Below the pieces are notes generated by a model that saw only the letters and a list, made by a program, of their open reading frames with translations, ran no database searches and was not told the origin of the DNA. The position numbers and the translations under genes are program-made. DNA of 7,203 bases from Neptuniibacter sp. (lineage in GTDB: Bacteria; Pseudomonadota; Gammaproteobacteria; Pseudomonadales; Balneatricaceae), in the NCBI GenBank assembly GCA_030149405.1, contig JASBRM010000102.1:1-7203 (forward strand), given 5' to 3'. Positions 1-5,530 of this stretch are shown piece after piece. How positions within the stretch are numbered: position 1 is the first letter of the stretch; every line of letters starts with the position of its first letter.

Positions 1-3
1 AAC

Positions 4-420
4 TTATTTTCTAGTCACCAGCATTTCTAATTTCTTACTCATACGGTCAGTGCGTTCCTGTTCTTTACGCTTTTCCTGACGCGCCTTGTTGATCTCTTTG
101 AGCTTTTGCTTAGCGTAATCAGATTCTTCCTTAGTTACCTGACCTGCTGCCTCACCATTGATGTCTACACGGTCAACACCTTCGCGTAGTGAGCGGTAGT
201 AGTTCAACGAGCGCACATAGCTTGCCAAAGCTCTTTTGATTTTGTTCTTGGACACTTTATCGTCCGCAATCAGGTCTTCCTGAATGCCAATTTTCAGAGG
301 TCTGACATTATTACGGTCAAAGGTTTTTGGGTATGCCTCCAGCAACAGCTGCAGTGCTGCCATGTTTGCAGCGCGGTTTTTTGATTTCGCCTTTGGCGTT
401 GTGGTTGCTACGTCATTCAC
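4..420 (-). CDS. Minimal ProQ/FinO-family RNA chaperone
   Basis: The 138-residue protein is a stand-alone FinO/ProQ domain (about residues 18-112) with short basic tails. Recognisable family features are the N-terminal helix AALQLLLEAYPKTF (21-34), the RPLKIGIQEDL segment (40-50), the RALASYVRSLNYYRSL helix (63-78) and the G-x-x-R-V-D-I-N-G-x-x-A-G-Q-V hairpin (81-95). The tail (105-138) is a charged Lys/Arg/Glu helix. There is no C-terminal Tudor-like domain as in E. coli ProQ, so it resembles the short versions such as Neisseria NMB1681. Proteins of this family bind structured RNAs and sRNA-mRNA pairs; the targets cannot be read here. The start is GTG, with AAGAGG nine bases upstream; no ATG lies near the expected N-terminus. 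It is complete, with TAA at the window edge, and lies 94 bases downstream of tusA on the same strand. Confidence 0.88.
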   Translation of the reverse strand: MNDVATTTPKAKSKNRAANMAALQLLLEAYPKTFDRNNVRPLKIGIQEDLIADDKVSKNKIKRALASYVRSLNYYRSLREGVDRVDINGEAAGQVTKEESDYAKQKLKEINKARQEKRKEQERTDRMSKKLEMLVTRK

Positions 421-445
421 CTTGTTCAGCCTCTTACCAGGGTCC

Positions 446-466
446 TAACAACTATCAACGTTGTTA
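446..466. repeat. Perfect 7-bp inverted repeat upstream of the ProQ-like gene
   Basis: TAACAAC (446-452) and GTTGTTA (460-466) are perfect inverted repeats with a 7-base spacer. Inside is a second palindrome, CAACGTTG (456-463). The element lies about 25 bases upstream of the GTG start, just before the ribosome binding site. It could be an operator or a leader RNA hairpin; nothing here identifies a ligand. Confidence 0.4.
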
Positions 467-497
467 CTCTTTTGTTCCCGGGATTTAATTCATATAC

Positions 498-514
498 CCT
501 GATCAAAAATCAGG
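498..514 (-). terminator. Small hairpin directly after the tusA stop
   Basis: CCTGAT (498-503) and ATCAGG (509-514) form a 6-bp stem with a 5-base loop (TTTTG in the tusA transcript). It begins at the base after the tusA TAA codon. There is no T-tract after the stem, so it is at best a weak terminator or a 3'-end protecting hairpin. Read-through into the ProQ-like gene is possible. Confidence 0.3.
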
Positions 515-754
515 TTACTCGCCTTTACGGATATAATATCCGTACAATTCTTCAGTTTCATACTTCGAAACAAGTTCGTGTCCCAGAAAGGTACAAAATT
601 TTGGGATGTCCCTTTGTGTCGAAGGATCTGTTGCCAAGACATGCAGAATTTCACCCGCTTCCATTTCACGGACACGGTTGTGCAGCATCATAACCGGCTC
701 AGGGCAATGCAACCCCTGAGCGTCAAGAATATGGTCTGCGGTAATATCTTTCAT
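515..754 (-). CDS. tusA: Sulfur carrier protein TusA
   Basis: The 79-residue protein matches TusA/SirA. The core motif [22 protein letters not shown] follows the N-terminus, with the persulfide-carrying cysteine at residue 17 inside the CPxP motif. The segment [22 protein letters not shown] and the C-terminal strand complete the fold. TusA takes sulfur from IscS and passes it down a relay for 2-thiolation of tRNA wobble uridine, and can feed other sulfur-using pathways. I chose the second of two adjacent ATG codons (752-754) because AGAG sits seven bases upstream; starting at 757 adds one Met. A further in-frame ATG at 790 would add 12 residues, including two Cys, that TusA proteins do not normally have. 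Length agrees with the family (about 80). Its only same-strand neighbour is the ProQ-like gene downstream; the ABM gene upstream diverges. Confidence 0.93.
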   Translation of the reverse strand: MKDITADHILDAQGLHCPEPVMMLHNRVREMEAGEILHVLATDPSTQRDIPKFCTFLGHELVSKYETEELYGYYIRKGE

Positions 755-757
755 CAT

Positions 758-904
758 ACATCTCTTGCAGAAAGGCGCGTATTGTCTCAAATTACCAACT
801 GTAGAAAAAGGGATTTTACGCCCAAAACAAGAACAAAAGTCGCATTTATTTTAGAATTGCACCATCCTAATAAGTGGATGAGTTATCTATAAGGGGAGTT
901 ACTG
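758..904. other. Divergent intergenic region, tusA / ABM gene
   Basis: This 147-base spacer must contain the promoters of tusA (minus) and of the ABM gene (plus) unless they are transcribed from further away. I see only partial -35/-10 matches, for example TTGCAC at 857-862 with a poorly spaced TTATCT at 883-888, and call no promoter. The ABM-gene ribosome binding site AAGGGGAG is at 891-898. Confidence 0.4.
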
Positions 905-1186
905 ATGATTCGAGTATTGATTGAACGCCATGTTGCTGAAGATCTCATTGGACACTATGAGAAAGCAGCAAGAGACACTTTGCAGTTGGCGATGGGGGCA
1001 CATGGATTTATCTCTGGAGAAGTCCTGAAAAACGCCTACGATCCTAATCATCGTTTGGTTGTCGCTACATACAGAACTTTACAGGACTGGCAACGCTGGG
1101 CCAGTTCCCCAGAAAGAAAAGAGATGATGGAAGCTCTGGGCCCTATGCTTGAGACTGAAGAAAAAGTAACTATTTACGAACACTAA
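905..1186 (+). CDS. ABM-fold (antibiotic biosynthesis monooxygenase) family protein
   Basis: The 93-residue protein has the layout of the small ABM/YgiN-like dimeric ferredoxin-fold family. It has an N-terminal strand (MIRVLIERHV), a long helix (EDLIGHYEKAARDTLQLA), a G-F-I-S-G-E strand (34-39), a strand with VVATYRTLQDWQRWASSPERKEMME (52-76) and a final strand EKVTIYEH. The W-x-x-W-x-x-S-x-x-R arrangement is typical of the family. Members include quinol monooxygenases, heme-degrading enzymes and many proteins of unknown substrate; I cannot assign one here. AAGGGGAG six bases before the ATG is a strong ribosome binding site. The gene is monocistronic, divergent from tusA and convergent with rlmM, with only 40 bases between the two stop codons. 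Confidence 0.85.
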   Translation: MIRVLIERHVAEDLIGHYEKAARDTLQLAMGAHGFISGEVLKNAYDPNHRLVVATYRTLQDWQRWASSPERKEMMEALGPMLETEEKVTIYEH

Positions 1187-1192
1187 ACACCC

Positions 1193-1251
1193 AACCTGTC
1201 GCTTCAACCCTTGTTAGCTTCCAAGGCTATAACAAACGCAAGTGACAGGTT
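1193..1251. repeat. Nested inverted repeat between convergent genes
   Basis: An outer stem pairs AACCTGTCGCTT (1193-1204) with AAGTGACAGGTT (1240-1251): 12 positions, one of them a G-T pair. Inside, TTGTTAGC (1211-1218) pairs with GCTATAACAA (1226-1235) with a 2-base bulge. It begins six bases after the ABM-gene stop and its right side covers the last codons of rlmM. It may form a hairpin in both transcripts, but has no T-tract on either side, so it is not a standard Rho-independent terminator. Confidence 0.45.
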
Positions 1252-2294
1252 ATTTCCTCTCTGTCATGATACAAGTGCTTTGCAGATAGTTCATACGCAA
1301 GGCCTTCCTGCATAAACTGCTCCGCAAACAGATTCAGGCATGCGATCACTTCCTGATACCGCTGTTTCATAGGCAGTTTCAAATTAAAAATAGCTTCATT
1401 GCACCAGCCATTTTTAACCCAGGTCACAGCCATTTGTGCCGTTTTAACCGGCTTATCAACGACATCGCACACCATCAGATGCACAGGTTCTGGGGGTTGA
1501 TAGCGATAAGCATCTTCCTGTACGTGGGTCACTTGACCTGATTCCATTAGGTCATCGTTCATTGGCCCGTTATCGACAGCGGTGACAAACATACTTCTCT
1601 GAACCAGCTGCCAGGTCCAGCCGCCCGGTGCAGCACCCAGATCCACCGCTTTAGCACTGAAAGGCAAACGCTGATCCCAATCTTTTTTCGGAATAAACCA
1701 ATGCCAGGCTTCCTCGAGTTTTAATGTCGAACGACTTGGGGCGGATTTAGGGAACTTTAAACGTGGGATACCCAATGGCCATGGAGCCGAATTATTGACT
1801 GGCGCATACCCCAGGTAAATTTCAGTTCCAGAAAGTACAAAGAGAAACATCCGTAGCGAAGATTGCGTTACTTTGGATTGTAGTTGTTTACTCTGACGCA
1901 GTTTTTGCGAAAGCGCCGAGGAAAACTTACGCGAAAATGTCGCGAGCTCCCGCCCGTCGGTGGTATCGGCATATTCTGCCCATAGATCCGCACAGCTTGG
2001 AAAATCATCAAGATAGGTTTGAATCTGCGAGATCCTATCCCCCTGCTCCAGCAAAAGTAAATCACCGCACACCATCCACTGACGGATAAAAATAAGAGTA
2101 TTAAAATTAACCAGATCTATCGCTTTCTCAGCATCGCCAGGTTGCTGCAATATAAACAATACATAACCATCTCCAAGATTTAATTTACAGTAACCATAAA
2201 TACCCACATTGGCACACTGATCTGTAATCTCTGCGGCAGCTTCTTTTTCAAAGCCTGAACGACATTGCAACAACAAGCGATTAAAATAACTCAA
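1227..2294 (-). CDS. rlmM: 23S rRNA (cytidine-2498-2'-O)-methyltransferase RlmM
   Basis: The 355-residue protein matches RlmM (YgdE) over its whole length; the E. coli enzyme is of similar size. The N-terminus NRLLLQCRSGFEKEAAAEITDQ starts the THUMP-like RNA-binding part. The C-terminal Rossmann methyltransferase domain carries the SAM-binding loop VDLGAAPGGWT (217-227), acidic residues at D241, D261 and D277 (VCDVVDKP) and the catalytic-type lysine K306 (FNLKLPMK). Family members methylate the 2'-OH of C2498 in 23S rRNA. The start is TTG: the conserved N-terminus begins there, and the next in-frame ATG is about residue 74, which would remove the THUMP-like part. The TTG overlaps the TGA of the upstream hydrolase (TTGA), with AGGAGAAAGGA upstream, so translation is probably coupled. 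Its stop lies inside the 1193-1251 hairpin. Confidence 0.95.
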   Translation of the reverse strand: MSYFNRLLLQCRSGFEKEAAAEITDQCANVGIYGYCKLNLGDGYVLFILQQPGDAEKAIDLVNFNTLIFIRQWMVCGDLLLLEQGDRISQIQTYLDDFPSCADLWAEYADTTDGRELATFSRKFSSALSQKLRQSKQLQSKVTQSSLRMFLFVLSGTEIYLGYAPVNNSAPWPLGIPRLKFPKSAPSRSTLKLEEAWHWFIPKKDWDQRLPFSAKAVDLGAAPGGWTWQLVQRSMFVTAVDNGPMNDDLMESGQVTHVQEDAYRYQPPEPVHLMVCDVVDKPVKTAQMAVTWVKNGWCNEAIFNLKLPMKQRYQEVIACLNLFAEQFMQEGLAYELSAKHLYHDREEITCHLRLL

Positions 2295-2893
2295 CGGATC
2301 CTTTCTCCTATTAGCCGGACAGCAGTACTCAGATGCTCTTCCTGAGTAAAGCCTGAGGATTTTCTAGGTTTTAAATCATGATTTCCATCTTCCAGCCAAT
2401 GAACTTGCACATTTTCTGACAAATCATAGTTTTTTACTTCTTCAATATTACCCATAGCATCACGACTGCCCTGAAAGATATGAACGGGGGCAGCCATCTC
2501 TTTTAGATGCTCTACGCGCAGATTTTCTGGTTTACCCGGCGGATGAAAGGGATATCCAAATACAAAGACCGCGGAAACATTTTTATTCCCTGCCAGCATG
2601 GTTGCAATTCTGCCACCCATAGATTTTCCCGCTAAAAATAATGGCACCGAACCACCAGCATACTCAGAGATCATTTCTTCAAAATATGAAATAAGTACTG
2701 GTGCACGATCTGGAGGCCTTTTCTTTCCATCCAATCGCCTTTTTTGCATATAAGGAAATTCAAACCGAATCACCTCCAGCCCCTGATCAGCTAATTGCTC
2801 ACTGACATCTGCCATAAACTCACTATCCATTGGAGCGCCTGCCCCATGAGCAAAAATAACCCTACCTTTTACAGGTTTTCCATTAATTAACAC
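2291..2893 (-). CDS. KANL3/Tex30-like alpha/beta hydrolase
   Basis: The 200-residue protein is a compact alpha/beta hydrolase of the bacterial group related to the KANL3/Tex30 family. It shows the oxyanion-side motif FAHGAGAPMDS (14-24), the nucleophile elbow GKSMGG with Ser91, the strand-turn VFGYPFHPPGKP (111-122), a probable catalytic Asp145 in FQGSRDAMG and His172 in GNHDLKP. The full Ser-Asp-His triad is present, so an active hydrolase is likely; its substrate is unknown. There is no signal peptide, so it should be cytoplasmic. The start is GTG with GAGAGG seven bases upstream, and no ATG occurs near the expected N-terminus. It is the first gene of a two-gene unit, its stop overlapping the TTG start of rlmM by 4 bases, and is divergent from the cbb3 operon. 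Confidence 0.85.
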   Translation of the reverse strand: MLINGKPVKGRVIFAHGAGAPMDSEFMADVSEQLADQGLEVIRFEFPYMQKRRLDGKKRPPDRAPVLISYFEEMISEYAGGSVPLFLAGKSMGGRIATMLAGNKNVSAVFVFGYPFHPPGKPENLRVEHLKEMAAPVHIFQGSRDAMGNIEEVKNYDLSENVQVHWLEDGNHDLKPRKSSGFTQEEHLSTAVRLIGERIR

Positions 2894-2944
2894 GGAGTTA
2901 CCTCTCTAAACCGCTAACTGGACAAAAACTGCACAAAACCAAAC

Positions 2945-2958
2945 TTGATTTACGTCAA
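2945..2958 (+). promoter_or_regulatory. FNR/Anr box, probable control of ccoNOQP
   Basis: TTGAT-TTAC-GTCAA differs at one position from the FNR consensus TTGAT-N4-ATCAA and fits the Anr-type pattern. FNR/Anr is an oxygen-labile iron-sulfur activator that commonly switches on cbb3 oxidase operons at low oxygen. If used in the standard class II position (centre at -41.5), transcription toward ccoN would start near 2993, giving a leader of about 270 bases. The expected -10 position (about 2981-2986, AAATTT) is poor. TAAACT at 2992 is a better hexamer, so the exact start is uncertain. The box is nearly symmetrical and could also affect the divergent hydrolase gene. Confidence 0.75.
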
Positions 2959-3132
2959 CTAAACGAATGATAAGAAAAAAAAATTTGTGCCTAAACTTAG
3001 ACTCAAGTCAAAGAAAAAGGCCTATATAACCAATCGAAATATATTTAACAGAAAAACAAATAACGATTTAGTCTTTTATATTCAGCTAGTTACGCAACAT
3101 AATACTCCATTAGTACCAACAACATAAGACCA

Positions 3133-3189
3133 ATGTCGACCTGTGACACCTGCGACAAAATGCCTCATAGAGGCCCCCAAATGCATTGA
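3133..3189 (+). CDS. Possible leader peptide ORF with a CxxC motif upstream of ccoN
   Basis: ATG to TGA encodes MSTCDTCDKMPHRGPQMH, 18 residues. It has a CxxC pair (Cys4, Cys7) followed by two Met and two His residues, a composition suited to binding a soft metal. It ends 76 bases before the ccoN ATG and would lie inside the leader if transcription starts near the FNR box. Against it: the upstream bases (ATAAGACCA) give no convincing ribosome binding site, and ORFs this short occur often by chance. An in-frame TAA at 3100-3102 limits it upstream. I list it as a candidate only, with no assigned function. Confidence 0.2.
   Translation: MSTCDTCDKMPHRGPQMH
3142..3157 (+). promoter_or_regulatory. 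CRP/Vfr-like half-matched site
   Basis: TGTGA-N6-CGACA matches eight of the ten conserved positions of the CRP pattern TGTGA-N6-TCACA. It overlaps a tandem near-repeat, CTGTGACAC then CTGCGACAA (3141-3158), and lies inside the short leader ORF. It is far downstream of the FNR box, so if real it would serve a second promoter closer to ccoN or a repressive role. Weak evidence. Confidence 0.2.
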
Positions 3190-3265
3190 AAACAGGCGCC
3201 TATTCCAAGATAATTGCCAGCGAAAATCTAAATTTCCTTAAATAGCTTGTTGATGAGAGCCTGAC

Positions 3266-4696
3266 ATGAGCACAGCAACTGAACACCCCACATACAACTA
3301 TAAAGTGGTGCGCCAGTTTGCCATCATGACAGTTATTTGGGGTATCGTCGGTATGACCGTCGGTGTCCTAATAGCTGCACAGCTGGTATGGCCTGCACTG
3401 AACTTTGATACTGCGTGGTTGACCTATGGTCGTCTACGTCCACTGCATACCAATGCGGTTATCTTCGCATTTGGCGGATGCGCACTATTCGCAACGTCTT
3501 ACTACGTTGTTCAACGTACGAGCCGGGTTCGCCTGTTTTCAGACGGCCTAGCAGCATTCACATTCTGGGGCTGGCAGGCAGTTATTCTGGCGGCAGCAAT
3601 CACTCTGCCTCTGGGTCTGACTTCTTCTAAAGAATATGCAGAACTGGAATGGCCTATCGACCTACTGATCACTGTTGTGTGGGTTTCTTATGCCATCGTA
3701 TTCCTGGGTACTGTGAAGATGCGTAAAACATCTCACATCTACGTAGGTAACTGGTTCTACATGGCTTTCATCATTACGGTTGCAGTTCTGCACATCGTAA
3801 ACAGCATGGCTATCCCTGTTTCAATGTGGAAATCATACTCAATCTACCCAGGTACTGTTGATGCAATGGTGCAGTGGTGGTACGGCCATAACGCGGTAGG
3901 TTTCTTCCTGACTGCGGGCTTCCTGGGCATGATGTACTACTTCGTTCCTAAGCAGGCTGAGCGTCCAATTTACTCTTACCGTCTGTCTATCGTGCACTTC
4001 TGGGCACTGATCGCGACATACATGTGGGCTGGTGGTCACCACCTGCACTACACAGCACTGCCTGACTGGACTCAGTCTGTAGCAATGGTTATGTCCCTGA
4101 TCCTGCTGGCTCCATCTTGGGGTGGTATGATCAACGGTATGATGACTCTGTCTGGCGCATGGCACAAACTGCGTACTGACCCTGTTCTTCGCTTCCTGGT
4201 TGTTTCCCTGTCTTTCTACGGTATGTCTACGTTCGAAGGCCCAATGATGTCCATCAAGACAGTAAACGCTCTGTCTCACTACACTGACTGGACTGTTGGC
4301 CACGTACACGCAGGTGCACTTGGTTGGGTAGCAATGATCTCTATCGGTGCTGTTTACCACATGATCCCACGCCTGTTCGGTAAAGCTCAGATGTACAGCG
4401 TTGGTCTGATCAACACTCACTTCTGGCTGGCAACAGTTGGTACTGTACTTTACATCTGCGCGATGTGGGTTAACGGTATCCTGCAGGGTCTGATGTGGCG
4501 TGCAGTAAACGAAGACGGTACACTGACTTACAGCTTTGTTGAAGCCCTGGAAGCATCTCACCCAGGTTACTTCGTTCGTTGGTTGGGCGGCATGTTCTTC
4601 CTGACTGGTATGGTTCTGATGGCCTACAACACTTGGCAGACTGTTCGTAAAGGCAGCTCTGCACCAGAAGCTGAAGCTTCTGCACAAGCAGCATAA
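3266..4696 (+). CDS. ccoN: Cytochrome cbb3 oxidase subunit I (CcoN)
   Basis: The 476-residue catalytic subunit of the cbb3 heme-copper oxidase reduces oxygen to water and conserves energy by proton pumping in the inner membrane. About twelve membrane segments are visible. Ligands match the structurally known Pseudomonas stutzeri enzyme with an offset of one: His61 (RPLHTNA) and His348 for low-spin heme b, His346 for heme b3 (GHVHAG), and His208 (YGHNA), His258 and His259 (GGHHLHY) for CuB. Tyr252, the residue crosslinked to a CuB histidine in this family, is present in ATYMW, as is Glu324 in TFEGP. No key residue is missing and length is normal. The ATG has only a weak AGAG six bases upstream, notable for a gene with the biased codon use (CTG, GGT, GTT) of strong expression. 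It leads the ccoNOQP operon under a probable FNR box. Confidence 0.98.
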   Translation: MSTATEHPTYNYKVVRQFAIMTVIWGIVGMTVGVLIAAQLVWPALNFDTAWLTYGRLRPLHTNAVIFAFGGCALFATSYYVVQRTSRVRLFSDGLAAFTFWGWQAVILAAAITLPLGLTSSKEYAELEWPIDLLITVVWVSYAIVFLGTVKMRKTSHIYVGNWFYMAFIITVAVLHIVNSMAIPVSMWKSYSIYPGTVDAMVQWWYGHNAVGFFLTAGFLGMMYYFVPKQAERPIYSYRLSIVHFWALIATYMWAGGHHLHYTALPDWTQSVAMVMSLILLAPSWGGMINGMMTLSGAWHKLRTDPVLRFLVVSLSFYGMSTFEGPMMSIKTVNALSHYTDWTVGHVHAGALGWVAMISIGAVYHMIPRLFGKAQMYSVGLINTHFWLATVGTVLYICAMWVNGILQGLMWRAVNEDGTLTYSFVEALEASHPGYFVRWLGGMFFLTGMVLMAYNTWQTVRKGSSAPEAEASAQAA

Positions 4697-4714
4697 GGTC
4701 GGGGAGCAAATAAA

Positions 4715-5335
4715 ATGATCAAACACGAAACGATTGAAAAGAACATTGGCCTTATGATCCTGCTGATCATCATTGTGATCAGTGGTGGTGGCTTAGCGGA
4801 AATCGTTCCACTGTTCTTCTCGTCCTCAACGACTAAACCGATTGAAGGCCTGCGTACTTATACTCCTCTGGAGTTTGAAGGTCGCGATATCTACATCCGT
4901 GAAGGTTGTAACACTTGCCACAGCCAGATGATCCGTCCTTTCCGTGCAGAAACGGAACGTTACGGTCACTTCTCTACTGCGAATGAGCACGTTTATGAGT
5001 ACCCATTCCTGTGGGGTTCTAAACGTACTGGTCCAGACCTGGCACGTGTAGGCGGTCGTTACTCTGATGACTGGCACCGCGCTCACTTGTACAACCCTCG
5101 TGACGTTGTACCTGAGTCTAAGATGCCTTCTTACCCTTGGTTGTTCGAGAACAAGCTTTCCGGCAAAGACACTGCTAAGAAGCTGACAGCTCAACAGACT
5201 CTGGGCGTTCCGTTCACTGACGAAACTATCGCCGGTGCAGCTGAAGCCGTACAGGGTAAGTATGAGATCGATGCTCTGGTAGCCTACTTGCAGGCGCTGG
5301 GTAAAATGCATACTCAATACAACAACAAGCGGTAG
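4715..5335 (+). CDS. ccoO: Cytochrome cbb3 oxidase subunit II (CcoO), monoheme cytochrome c
   Basis: The 206-residue protein has one N-terminal membrane anchor (about residues 10-35), followed by a periplasmic cytochrome c domain. The single heme c site is CNTCH (Cys65, Cys68, His69) in [15 protein letters not shown], and Met137 in ESKMPSYPW is the probable second axial ligand. [18 protein letters not shown] (104-121) is the typical conserved CcoO stretch. It passes electrons from CcoP to the heme b of CcoN. GGGGAG eight bases before ATG is a strong ribosome binding site. It lies 18 bases after ccoN and ends in tandem stops (TAG then TAA), followed closely by ccoQ. Confidence 0.98.
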   Translation: MIKHETIEKNIGLMILLIIIVISGGGLAEIVPLFFSSSTTKPIEGLRTYTPLEFEGRDIYIREGCNTCHSQMIRPFRAETERYGHFSTANEHVYEYPFLWGSKRTGPDLARVGGRYSDDWHRAHLYNPRDVVPESKMPSYPWLFENKLSGKDTAKKLTAQQTLGVPFTDETIAGAAEAVQGKYEIDALVAYLQALGKMHTQYNNKR

Positions 5336-5341
5336 TAACGC

Positions 5342-5530
5342 GTGAGTTACGAAGTTTATGGTCCGTATATTCCGGTAGTGATGCTGGTCACATTTATAGC
5401 CTTGTTTATCTGGGTGCTTAACCCTAAAAACAAAGCCAAATATGACGAAGCAGCCAACATGCCTCTTCAGGAAGATGATGATGAGCCAGCCGTGAATAGC
5501 GAGATCAATAACGGGAGAAAAGAAAAATGA
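5342..5530 (+). CDS. ccoQ: Cytochrome cbb3 oxidase small subunit CcoQ
   Basis: The 62-residue protein has one membrane helix (about 8-27, PYIPVVMLVTFIALFIWVLNP) and a short charged tail containing EEDDD-like acidic residues, typical of CcoQ/FixQ. CcoQ is not catalytic; it stabilises the assembled oxidase, particularly the CcoP association. The start is GTG with no convincing ribosome binding site, six bases after the ccoO TAG, so it probably depends on translational coupling and may be made in lower amount. Its TGA stop overlaps the ccoP ATG by 4 bases (ATGA). Confidence 0.92.
   Translation: MSYEVYGPYIPVVMLVTFIALFIWVLNPKNKAKYDEAANMPLQEDDDEPAVNSEINNGRKEK

Larger units (their letters stand above)
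2894..3265. other. Divergent regulatory region, hydrolase-rlmM / ccoNOQP
   Basis: This AT-rich 372-base stretch has no conventional gene. It contains an FNR/Anr-type box (2945-2958), a run of nine A (2975-2983), -10-like hexamers TAAACT (2992-2997) and TATAAC (3024-3029), a short ORF (3133-3189), a TGTGA-type half site (3142-3157) and the weak ccoN ribosome binding site AGAG six bases before its ATG. A 3-codon ORF (ATG AGA GCC TGA, 3253-3264) ends two bases before the ccoN start. The in-frame codons just upstream of the ccoN ATG include TGA stops, so ccoN cannot begin earlier in this stretch. Confidence 0.7.

Noticed and set aside
755..790. Longer TusA start at 790 (adds 12 residues)
   Set aside because: TusA proteins are about 80 residues. 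The extension has two extra Cys and no ribosome binding site as good as the AGAG before 752-757.
472..892. Two plus-strand open frames (472-693 and 578-892) across tusA
   Set aside because: They are antisense to tusA, which has its CPxP motif and normal length. Neither shows domain features.
2967..3029. 20-codon ORF beginning ATGATAAGA just after the FNR box
   Set aside because: It has no ribosome binding site and a low-complexity Lys/Arg sequence, and its start would lie upstream of the predicted transcription start.
3839..4726. 295-codon open frame on the minus strand opposite ccoN
   Set aside because: It is the antisense of a gene with clear ligand residues and strongly biased codons. 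Its protein is rich in Cys, His and Gln with no recognisable domain, which is typical of a shadow frame.
4826..5317. 163-codon minus-strand open frame opposite ccoO
   Set aside because: It lies wholly inside ccoO, has no family features, and ccoO is certain.
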